Positions 53,447-61,500 of a DNA stretch of 64,000 nucleotides are shown here, one piece after another. The stretch is from Leucobacter rhizosphaerae. Its GTDB lineage: Bacteria; Actinomycetota; Actinomycetes; Actinomycetales; Microbacteriaceae. The first letter of the stretch is position 1. Each line of letters opens with the position of its first letter. The stretch spans positions 1,240,001 to 1,304,000 of the forward strand of contig NZ_CP095043.1 in the NCBI RefSeq assembly GCF_022919175.1. Reading direction: 5' to 3'. The translations under genes were made by a program, and so were the position numbers. The notes beneath the pieces were generated by a model. It saw only the letters and a list, made by a program, of their open reading frames with translations, did no database searches and was not told the DNA's origin.

Positions 53447-54619
53447 ATGAATCTTGACGAGCTGCTCCAGGTGATGGATCGCGCCGCTGCGAACCTGGCC
53501 AAGCTTCAGGCAATCTGGGATCGTGCGCAGCCAATGATCCCTACCCACCCGCAGCGCGGCACGAGCCGCGAATATGAAGACCTCCGCCGAGCTTGGAGTC
53601 CGCTCCTCCCGGGCCTCCCGCCCATCGACGGCGTAACGGTAACCGAAGAGCTGCCCGATATCGACGAAGCCGGACAGTCATTCATTGAGCTTTTCGAGAT
53701 CAGCGAGCCGGCCTTCGACCTGATGAATCAGCTCGAACTGCCAGGTCATCAGCTCGATGAATACCGTTTCCGGCTTGGGCAAGCCCGACGGCGTGCAATC
53801 CACGACCGTCTGAACGAGCTCACTTCCACGATCAATACCACGCTCACTCAGATCATCGAGTCGATCGCGCCCGACTCATCGGATCGTGTTGATGATCCCC
53901 GAACGACCGTGGTGGCCGACTCGATCAGCGAGATCGAACGGCTGCTCGGAGACACGACCGAACGAAAGGGGCGCTGGGGAGATCTGCACCGTCATCTCCA
54001 TTTCGGACAAGGTCACGACTGGCACGACATCGCGGAGATGGATTGGCCATCAGTTCGCGCCGATATCGAGGCTGCAAGCCTCTCGGAACTCGACCCGCTG
54101 CCCGTGCCTGCGATCGACCTCGGCGTCGCGGCTTCAGCACGACCGACAGGTGGCGCAAGCATCGGCCTCGACTGGTCTGTCCTCGATGACGACGGGTTTG
54201 AACGCTTATTGTTCGACCTCTTGCGCGGCTTTCCCAGCTACCAGAATGTCGAGTGGCTGATGAAGACGCGCGCGCCCGATCGCGGGCGCGATCTGTCTGC
54301 TGAGCGAGTGATCAAGGACGATGGCGGAACGACGCGGACCGAGCGGGTCATCATTCAAGCGAAGCACTGGACGTCGAAGTCGGTGGCTCCGGCGGACGTC
54401 ACGAACACACTGGCGGCACTGGCACTCTGGGAGCCACCGATCGTTCGGGCATTGGTGATTGCGACGAGCGGCCGTTTCACCACCGATGCGGTTGCGATTG
54501 TCGAGAAACACAACTCTGACGGCAAGCTGCCGCTGATCGAGCTGTGGCCGGACAGCCGTTTGGAGACGCAACTCTCTCAGCGCCCGGACCTAGTCGCCTC
54601 ATACCGACTTCGTTCCTAG
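53447..54619 (+). CDS. Putative Mrr-like type IV restriction endonuclease
   Basis: Encodes 390 residues. The C-terminal 150 residues form an Mrr_cat-type nuclease: LDDDGFERLLFDLLRGFP, then DRGRDLSAERV with Asp282, a strand, and VIIQAKHW with Gln304-x-Lys306. This is the D-(x)n-QxK variant of the PD-(D/E)xK fold. The N-terminal 230 residues are helical (many Leu/Glu/Arg heptads) and probably recognise DNA or a partner. It is divergent from the relaxase with 51 bp between. It would cut foreign, typically modified, DNA. Confidence 0.8.
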   Translation: MNLDELLQVMDRAAANLAKLQAIWDRAQPMIPTHPQRGTSREYEDLRRAWSPLLPGLPPIDGVTVTEELPDIDEAGQSFIELFEISEPAFDLMNQLELPGHQLDEYRFRLGQARRRAIHDRLNELTSTINTTLTQIIESIAPDSSDRVDDPRTTVVADSISEIERLLGDTTERKGRWGDLHRHLHFGQGHDWHDIAEMDWPSVRADIEAASLSELDPLPVPAIDLGVAASARPTGGASIGLDWSVLDDDGFERLLFDLLRGFPSYQNVEWLMKTRAPDRGRDLSAERVIKDDGGTTRTERVIIQAKHWTSKSVAPADVTNTLAALALWEPPIVRALVIATSGRFTTDAVAIVEKHNSDGKLPLIELWPDSRLETQLSQRPDLVASYRLRS

Positions 54620-54640
54620 AATTCGTCGGTCCAGCCGCAC

Positions 54641-55483
54641 CTAGAACTCGAAGTCAGCTCCAGCGTTCTCGGCTACTGCTTCACCTCTATGCAGAGTGAT
54701 GAGGAAAGTGATGATCGCGCCGGCCGTTCGCACAACCATGACCGTTTCGGCGTGTGCGACATCTGGCTCCGCGTAGCGCCCATGGCGGGCCCCCGGAAGC
54801 TGGTTCGAGTAGGCGTAGAGCTTCTCGATCGCGAGACGAAGCGGAACGTGGTAGCCAGGACTGTCCGGAAACAGGTTGCGTGCAACATCTCCTAGGGTTG
54901 CGTGGGCCTTCCCCTCGATAATCTTCGCAACCGCCTCCAGCGCGTTGAGCGCGTCAGCCACAGCGCTTTCGAGGTTCGCGGGCATGCTGCGCAGGTTACG
55001 CAGCGCACTCAGGTACTGCTTGCGCACGGGTTCGAACTCATCGGTCAACGACGCAACTGCTTCGTCCTCGTCGTGCCGAGTCTCGAACTCATTCGCGACA
55101 GGTTCGTAGAACTCGAACCGGCCACCACGCATCTCATAGGCGATTCCGCTCCGCGACAAGGCCCTGTTCACCGACTTCTGCAGTTCCGCGCGCGACGGCC
55201 CCTTCATCGTCGAAGCCTCGGCTTCCAACGCCTCATAGACGTCGAGCCAGGTCATCTGATCGAGGAGAAGCCGCGCGGACTCATCGGCGTAGGAGTCGCT
55301 CCAGATACTCGCATCAGGCAACTGCTGGGAGTATTCACAGAGCTTTCGATATGCGGCAAGCGGACTCTTCCCGTCACGGCTGACTGCATTCCACAGCACG
55401 AGACGCACTGCGTCGCTATCTCGTTCGACCTGGGTGCGTTGCGGCTCAGGTCGCGTGTACCCAAATCGATCTGCGAACGACAT
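54641..55483 (-). CDS. Abortive-infection family protein (Abi_C-like)
   Basis: Encodes 280 residues. ATG 55483 follows AAGGAG. The C-terminal third matches the Abi_C pattern: DALNALEAVAKIIEGKAHAT and LYAYSNQLPGARHGRYAEPD, then a final helix ETVMVVRTAGAIITFLI. The ARHG stretch resembles HEPN-type RNase motifs, but I cannot assign the catalytic residues. The N-terminal part (LDVYEALEAEAS, SRAELQKSVNRALSR) resembles the AbiJ N-terminal domain. It converges on the Mrr-like gene, 21 bp apart. Its role would be growth arrest upon phage infection. Confidence 0.75.
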   Translation of the reverse strand: MSFADRFGYTRPEPQRTQVERDSDAVRLVLWNAVSRDGKSPLAAYRKLCEYSQQLPDASIWSDSYADESARLLLDQMTWLDVYEALEAEASTMKGPSRAELQKSVNRALSRSGIAYEMRGGRFEFYEPVANEFETRHDEDEAVASLTDEFEPVRKQYLSALRNLRSMPANLESAVADALNALEAVAKIIEGKAHATLGDVARNLFPDSPGYHVPLRLAIEKLYAYSNQLPGARHGRYAEPDVAHAETVMVVRTAGAIITFLITLHRGEAVAENAGADFEF

Positions 55484-55746
55484 CGTGCTCCTTGCTCTGG
55501 TCCAGCCGCCTAGTGTCCATTCTCTCGAAGCACTGCCCGACCCCGTCAAACCTCATCTGCAAGACGCGTGGTAGCTCGGAGCGGGGGCGGACGACGAGGG
55601 TGGCGACAGCCTGTCGACGTGGGTCGAAGTGGTGTCGGGTCTGCGCGGAGGGCGGGGCGGGAGGTGGATGTCGGGTGCACCTGTGAGGTGACCATCCGGC
55701 GGCGTGAAACGCGCGAGGCCGGGTACGCCGATCACCGGGAGCCCCG

Positions 55747-56874
55747 ATGCCTGAACACCCAGTACCGTCGGCCGGTCTGCGTGCCGGATCGTTGTTCTCT
55801 GGATACGGGGGTCTCGATCTCGCCGTCGAGCACGTCTTCCAAGCGCGCACAGTGTGGTTCTCGGAGATAAGTCCAGTGCAGGAGGTCTTCGTACGGCACT
55901 GGCCCGATGCCCCGAACCTTGGCGACATCACTGCGGTCGACTGGGGCGCGGTCGAGCCGGTGGACGTGCTCTGTGGCGGGTTTCCGTGCCAGGACGTGTC
56001 GACGGTCGGGAAGATGGCGGGCCTCGCGCCGGGCACGCGTTCCGGGCTCTGGTCGCACATGGCAGAAGCAGTCGATCGACTCCGTCCCGGATGGGTCGTG
56101 ATCGAGAACGTGCGCGGCCTGCTCTCCGCCCCCGCAATCCGCGCTGTCCCGAACCCGGCTAACGCAACCCCGCCTGCTGCAACCCCTGAAGGAGACGACC
56201 ATGCAACCCCTGCCGATGCAACCCTTCGCGATCTGGAACCCGGCCTGTGGGGTGTGGGAGACAACCCAGTTCGACCTCTCCGGGCGCTTGGCGCCGTTCT
56301 CGGAGACCTGGCCGACCTCGGGTACGACACGGCATGGCTCGGCCTACCCGCTTCCGCTGTCGGCGCGCCGCATCCCAGATTCCGCGTGTTCGTCGTCGCC
56401 CGTGCCGCTACTCCGGACGCCGCTGGGGTCGGACTCGTCCCGCGGCGGGGAAACGCTCGAGCAGGTGCGGGCCAGGCGGGGAACGATCGCGCTCTCCCAC
56501 CAGGTCATCGATCTCACGCTGAACGGGCCCGATACCTCGAATCCGCGCACGGGCGAATCGGGGATGCTATGGCCCCTGATCGAGAGCATCTTCGAGCATG
56601 GGGAAGATACGCCGCCGCCATCGCGAGATGGGAGCACATCACCGGCAAGACAGCCCCAGCTCCCGCGCTGAACCGGGCCAGTGAGGGGCTACGCCCTTCG
56701 GCGAGGTTCGTGGAATGGGTCATGGGGCTCCCGCCGGGATGGGTGACAGACCCAGGTACTGGGTTGACGGCGAACCAACAGCTCACCGCGCTCGGCAACG
56801 GGGTGCTGCCCCTCCAAGCCGTCGCCGCTCTGACTGTTCTCACCGGAGTGTTCTCGGAATCTGCGGCACGGTAG
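55747..56874 (+). CDS. DNA (cytosine-5) methyltransferase, element-borne type
   Basis: Encodes 375 residues from ATG 55747. Motif I is AGSLFSGYGGLDLAVE, motif IV GGFPCQDVSTVG (catalytic Cys near 80), VI VIENVRGLL and VIII VGAPHPRFRVFVVA. The C-terminal TALGNGVLPLQA is motif X. Between VI and VIII lies an unusual Ala/Pro/Thr-rich linker (residues 135-165). Exactly there a second reading frame with its own ribosome site begins. Such orphan methyltransferases are common on actinobacterial phages and conjugative elements, where they protect against host restriction. It is 3 bp short of the convergent AraC stop. Confidence 0.88.
   Translation: MPEHPVPSAGLRAGSLFSGYGGLDLAVEHVFQARTVWFSEISPVQEVFVRHWPDAPNLGDITAVDWGAVEPVDVLCGGFPCQDVSTVGKMAGLAPGTRSGLWSHMAEAVDRLRPGWVVIENVRGLLSAPAIRAVPNPANATPPAATPEGDDHATPADATLRDLEPGLWGVGDNPVRPLRALGAVLGDLADLGYDTAWLGLPASAVGAPHPRFRVFVVARAATPDAAGVGLVPRRGNARAGAGQAGNDRALPPGHRSHAERARYLESAHGRIGDAMAPDREHLRAWGRYAAAIARWEHITGKTAPAPALNRASEGLRPSARFVEWVMGLPPGWVTDPGTGLTANQQLTALGNGVLPLQAVAALTVLTGVFSESAAR
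56201..56671 (+). CDS. Overlapping (overprinted) ORF within the methyltransferase gene, 156 aa
   Basis: This ORF lies wholly inside the methyltransferase gene in the +1 frame. Its ATG 56201 is preceded by AAGGAG with 6-nt spacing, a near-ideal ribosome site that the host gene does not need. The product contains FAIWNPACGVWETTQ and PFSETWPTSGTTRHGSAYPL. From memory, these match a family of phage/element proteins with W.P..G.W and FSETWP.SG..R.G.AY.LP signatures, often encoded next to m5C methyltransferases. The host frame is also plausible here (motif VIII), so both frames seem to be used. The function is unknown. Chance openness in GC-rich DNA is the alternative. Confidence 0.55.
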   Translation: MQPLPMQPFAIWNPACGVWETTQFDLSGRLAPFSETWPTSGTTRHGSAYPLPLSARRIPDSACSSSPVPLLRTPLGSDSSRGGETLEQVRARRGTIALSHQVIDLTLNGPDTSNPRTGESGMLWPLIESIFEHGEDTPPPSRDGSTSPARQPQLPR

Positions 56875-56877
56875 AGC

Positions 56878-57873
56878 CTATGCATCGTCGCGGGTGCGAG
56901 CACGGTACTGGGTGGGGGTGACTCCGTGGTGGCGGGTGAAGGCGGCGGTGGCGTGGGTGCGGCTGTGCCATCCGGCATGCAGTGCGGCTTCACTGATGGT
57001 GAGGTCGGGGTGTTCGGTGAGGAGGGCGGCCATGCGGTGTGCGCGGGCGCGCGCGAGGTAGGTGGCTGGCGGCATCCCATAGGTGGCAGTGAACACGCGC
57101 CGCAACTGCGACGGGGACAAGTGGACGCGGGCGGCAAGTTCCGCGGTCGTCCAGGGGGTGCCGGGCTCGGTGGTGAGGAGTTCCGCGACAGCGCGGGCTT
57201 CGGTTCTCGGCCCGGAACGACGTGCCCCGAGGTCGAGGACACTCGTGTGGGTGGCGATGCCGGGGTCTGCGGGTGGGGTAGCGTGGAGGTTCCCGAGTTC
57301 GGTGATGAGACTCCAGGACAGGCTCATCGCCTGCGCATGATGCTCCAGGCCTAGGGGCTGTGAGAGTGCGTCGTCGAGGCGGTCGAGGATGTCGCACACC
57401 CGGTCGAGGACCGGCTGGTCGAGGCGGGTCTCGTGGATCGGGGCGCGGTAGATGGCGTCGAGCATGCGCTTTGCTGCGGCACGATCCGGGAGCAGGCCAG
57501 TGTACAGCCAGTAGAGCTGATCGATGATGTATCGGCGGTCGAACCCGACCCGGGTCACTTCGTAGCCGGGGTCTGGGGCGATCTGGTAGCTCACTCCGGC
57601 GTCGATCGCGAGCACATCCCCGGCAGCGAGCGCGAGGTCGCCGGCCGGGGACGCGAAGCGTGCGGTCCCGGCCCTGACGAACTTGTACACGATCCGCGAG
57701 TCCCTCATCAGTGCGGGCGCATCCGTCATCGTAGTGACCACCGTGAGCGGCACGCCCCGCACCCCAGGCTGTGGGATGCCGGGGTGCGGGAGGAAAGGCC
57801 TGGGGAGGTCCCCGCCACGCGTCAGAGCGAGACCGTTCTCGTCCTGTCGCGACTGGCTGGGGTCGTGGCGCAT
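56878..57873 (-). CDS. AraC-family transcriptional regulator
   Basis: Encodes 331 residues from ATG 57873 (CGGAG upstream). A cupin-like N-terminal half (FASPAGDLALAAGDVLAIDAG) precedes the double HTH: ELAARVHLSPSQLRRVFTATYG and ISEAALHAGWHSRTHATAAFTRHHG, ending PTQYRAR. AraC regulators of this kind occur beside MobF relaxases in related elements (memory, not checked). It converges on the methyltransferase. Target genes are not obvious. Confidence 0.88.
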   Translation of the reverse strand: MRHDPSQSRQDENGLALTRGGDLPRPFLPHPGIPQPGVRGVPLTVVTTMTDAPALMRDSRIVYKFVRAGTARFASPAGDLALAAGDVLAIDAGVSYQIAPDPGYEVTRVGFDRRYIIDQLYWLYTGLLPDRAAAKRMLDAIYRAPIHETRLDQPVLDRVCDILDRLDDALSQPLGLEHHAQAMSLSWSLITELGNLHATPPADPGIATHTSVLDLGARRSGPRTEARAVAELLTTEPGTPWTTAELAARVHLSPSQLRRVFTATYGMPPATYLARARAHRMAALLTEHPDLTISEAALHAGWHSRTHATAAFTRHHGVTPTQYRARTRDDA

Positions 57874-58541
57874 ATCTCCGGTCTTCGTGGTTAGCAGCAC
57901 CTGCAAGGATGCTGTCCCGCCCACCATCTGGGGCGGGAGGGTCTGGGGTGTTTCGAGTATGGGACGGTGCGGCTCTGGACTCCCGCGTCTCCGGGATGGG
58001 AGTCAGAGGGGTCCAGAACCGCACCGTGGGGTGCCGCCGAGATGATGCCGTATGTGGTTGTCATGACCCTTTTCGGGCATCAAGTGAAAAGTCTCGGCGG
58101 CGTCCGTCATCCCCTTTTGATCCTTGTGCAGCGGAGCTTCGTGGAGAGCGCGCCAACCCTAGGGGTGGGGAGGGAGAGGGTGGCGCGGAAGATCCCAGGT
58201 ACACGAGGGGCAGGGAGGGGGATTCCTGGAGAGGGGGTGACGGGGTGTGTAACCCGCACGCTTTCGTGGTGCGGGTGGTCGGGCACTGGACATCGGTCCG
58301 GGGGAACCGGTGTCCAGGGAATCAATGAAAATCAGAGAAAAGGGCTGCTGCCCGGGAGTGAGGCGGGTAGACAGTGGCGGGCGGGGTTCTGGCGGCTCGC
58401 CCCGCATGCGAGACAGTGTTCCGGGGGTGGCCAGAACCCGCCCGATACGTTCGACCGTTACCGGCTCCGGGGGGTTCCCGCCCCATCCCCGCCGAACTGG
58501 CGTCGGAGATGGGGCGGGAGCCTTGCGGATGCTGCCGGCGG
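57874..58541. other. Structured non-coding region between AraC gene and surface-protein gene
   Basis: No gene is convincing in these 668 bp. Three large inverted repeats are present. The first spans 57964-57984 with 58007-58027 (ACGGTGCGGcTCTGGAC against GTCCAGAaCCGCACCGT), with an inner alternative GACTCCC/GGGAGTC. The second, 58286-58297 with 58306-58317, pairs at 11 of 12 positions. The third, 58378-58392 with 58431-58444, has a 14-bp stem and one bulge. All three carry a CCAG/CTGG core. The third could terminate the surface-protein gene; the first lies just upstream of the AraC gene. Confidence 0.6.
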
Positions 58542-61500
58542 CTATCCCTGTGCGGGCGTCACCGTGGCGTCCTCTTCTTCTTTGCGGCGTTTGCGGAGGA
58601 GGAACAGGGCCCCGCCCACCAGCAGCAGACCCGCGCCGAGGAGCCCGGCGGCGCCGAGCATCTGACCGCCCGTGATCGCGAGCGGCGGACGCTCCTGGAA
58701 GGTGTTGAGGACCTTGACCGTGTTGTCCGTGCCGGTGAGGTTCGTGACGATGCCGTCGCTCACCCCGCCCTCGGTCGTGTCGTCACTGTCGGTGATGGTG
58801 ACCTTCGCACCGTCCGGGACGTTGGTTTCCTTCACCTGGCACGACACCCCGGCAGGCACTGCGATGGTCTTGGACTCGCCGTCCTTCAACCGGAACGTCG
58901 CGTCACCCTCGGGCAGCACGTACTCGCCATCCACGACCTCACCGTTCTCCCCAACACCAGGGATGGTGCACGAGAGGGCGAAGCCGTAGAAGCCGCCGGT
59001 GCCGGGGCCCTCGACCTTCTTGGATACGGTCAGTTCCGCGTTCTCGAAGGTGTTCACCGCCGAGATCGTGAGGACCTGCAGCTCTTCCGGGGTGCCGTCG
59101 GTGACAGGCACCGAGTTCTCCCACGAGTCGAAGTCGACCTCGGACGCTTTCGCGCCGCCGGTGTTGACCTCTTCGCCGAAGCAGCGCGCGTTCAGGGGCA
59201 GCAGGCGCGGTTCGCCGTCGTCACCGACGAGGTACTTCGTCTGGCCGCCCTTGATCTTCACGACCCCCGAGTAAACGTCCGTGAGGATCGTCTCTCCGAG
59301 ATCGTTTTCTTCTTCGATCTGGCAGGTGGTGAGGATCTCGAACATGCGATCCTTCGCCGCCTCCACCGCGACGTCGTCACCCGCGAGGGTCTTCGACACC
59401 TGCACCGAGCCTGCGGAGATGAAGTTCGTCAGAGAACCCGTCACGGTCCCCGACTTCTCTTCGACCGCGTCCCAGGGCACGGTCACGGTGACCGGCGCGG
59501 CGGGCGCGTCAGCGGAGCCGTGTTCGGTTTCGGTGATCGTGCACGACGAGAACGCGGGCAGGCCCGCCATCACATCGCTGGTGACCGCGTTCGCACCGTT
59601 CACCGGCAGGGTGACCTCCTGGTTCAGGACCTCGACCGGGGTGACCCCGTCGAGCTGCGGGTCGAAGGTGCACACGACCTGGAACTTCAGAGTGTCGGAA
59701 GCGGCGAACTCGCCCGCCCCGGCACCCGTGAGCGCCTTGTTGATCTGCACCCCGCCCAGCGGCAGGAGGCCCGCGTCGATCGTGAGATCGTGCGTGTCAC
59801 GCCCCAGCACCACCGCATCCGCAGCCCCGGTTGCGGGATCGGCGTTCGAATCGACCGCACGGTCGTCGCCCGCGGTTTTCACCGTGAACTCGGTTCCGTC
59901 TGGTTTCGTGAACGTCACCGTGTAGCCGTCCGCGTTCGAGGAACGCAGCTGCTCGAAGACGTACTTGCCGTCATCTTCGCCGGTAGTGGTGTCGATCTGG
60001 ACCGGGTTGCCCAGATCATCCACACCCGTCACGCGCACGGGGATCCCGGTCGCGGGCTGCTCCGCGGCACCCTGCCACTGGTTCTGGATGCCGTCGCGGT
60101 TTAAGTCCCACCAGGTGTAGTCGCCGATCGAGGACTCAATCGCGACCTCCGGGGACTCTGCCGACCGCACCGCGTTCTCAAGACCGTCCGCGTACCCGGT
60201 CGCCCGGTTCACGTACACGTCCCCGCCACGGTTGTCGACACCGACCATGCGGATCGTGAACTCGATCGCGGACCCGGTCGAGAACGGGCCCGGACGCTGG
60301 ACACGAACAGCAGTCACCTCAGACTCCGAAGCCGGGCAGTCAGCCACAGTTCCGGACCCCGAGGCCACTGCACCGCCACTCGGGGCATCACACCAGGTGA
60401 TGTTCCCCGTCGAGCCGTTGCGGGCGTTCCTCGGGTCTTCCGACGGGTTGGCGTTCTTCGTGTAGAGAATACGCACCTGCTGGCCCTGCAAACTGCCGTC
60501 GGTCACTTCGGCCGAGTGGAACGTGAACGAACCATGGAAATCAGACCCCAGCGCACCCTGCTTCGGGAGCACATCGATGATGTCCGGATCGTTCGGCACC
60601 GGAGCATTGCCCGGCAGACGGTTCGAGAACCTCACCGACCACTCGTTCAGCTCGTTCGTGACCTGACCTTCACGGTTGACCTGCACCACCGGGGTGAGCG
60701 GCTGCTTCGTGATCCTGACACCGCGAATGTTCGAGATCTGAATCTGCGCCTCATCCGACCGCTGCTCCAAAGTGGAGGCATCGTCCTCGGCCCACACCAC
60801 GACCGTGTTCTCGTACACGCCGTCCTCAGCAGTCGGGTCCACGTTCACCGACATGATGATCGGATCCATCACCCTGTTCACTTCGTGCTGCGGAATCACC
60901 CAGCGAATGTATGTTTCACCGGACGCGCAGGCGGGACGCTTTGAGTCCGTCGGCGTGGTGGACTGCACGAGTACCGGCGTGAGCGATGCGGATGCGTAAA
61001 TCTGAGATCCGGGGAGGCAATCCTCGACCCAGACATCCTTCAAGATGCCTGGAGTGGCGGCGCCCGAGGTCAAAGACGGCTGCAAACGATACTGCACCAG
61101 ATCACCGCCCGTAGTCTGAGGAGGAGTATCCGAGAACTGGCCGCTGTCACCCTTGCGCACCAGCTTGTCGATGCGGGCCTGCGCGTGGGCGAGGATCAGG
61201 CGGTCGCCGCCCGAACCGGCGTGCGTCTCCGGGGTGTAGGTCGCCTGCGACCAGTTGTTGGCATGGGAGAGGAGTTCTTCAGACGTGAGTTCTTCGCCGA
61301 CGACCATCTTCACACCGCCGTAGTTCGGCAGGGTCGTTCCCGTAGGCATGCCGTTGTCAGCCACACGAAGCCCAATCGAGATCACGAGGTAGACCCCGTC
61401 ACCCAAGATCGTGTTGTTGGAGACCGGTTCAGGCAGGTTCACGAAGGCGCGGACCCGAGCCACAGCGGTATAGATCCCATCTGCGGCAAGTGCGGTATCG

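Noticed and set aside
55484..55746. Short plus-strand frame before the second methyltransferase, with a CEVTIRRRETREAGYADHRE stretch
   Set aside because: No ribosome site or start that fits, and it overlaps the methyltransferase start in another frame; could be a relic but cannot be supported.
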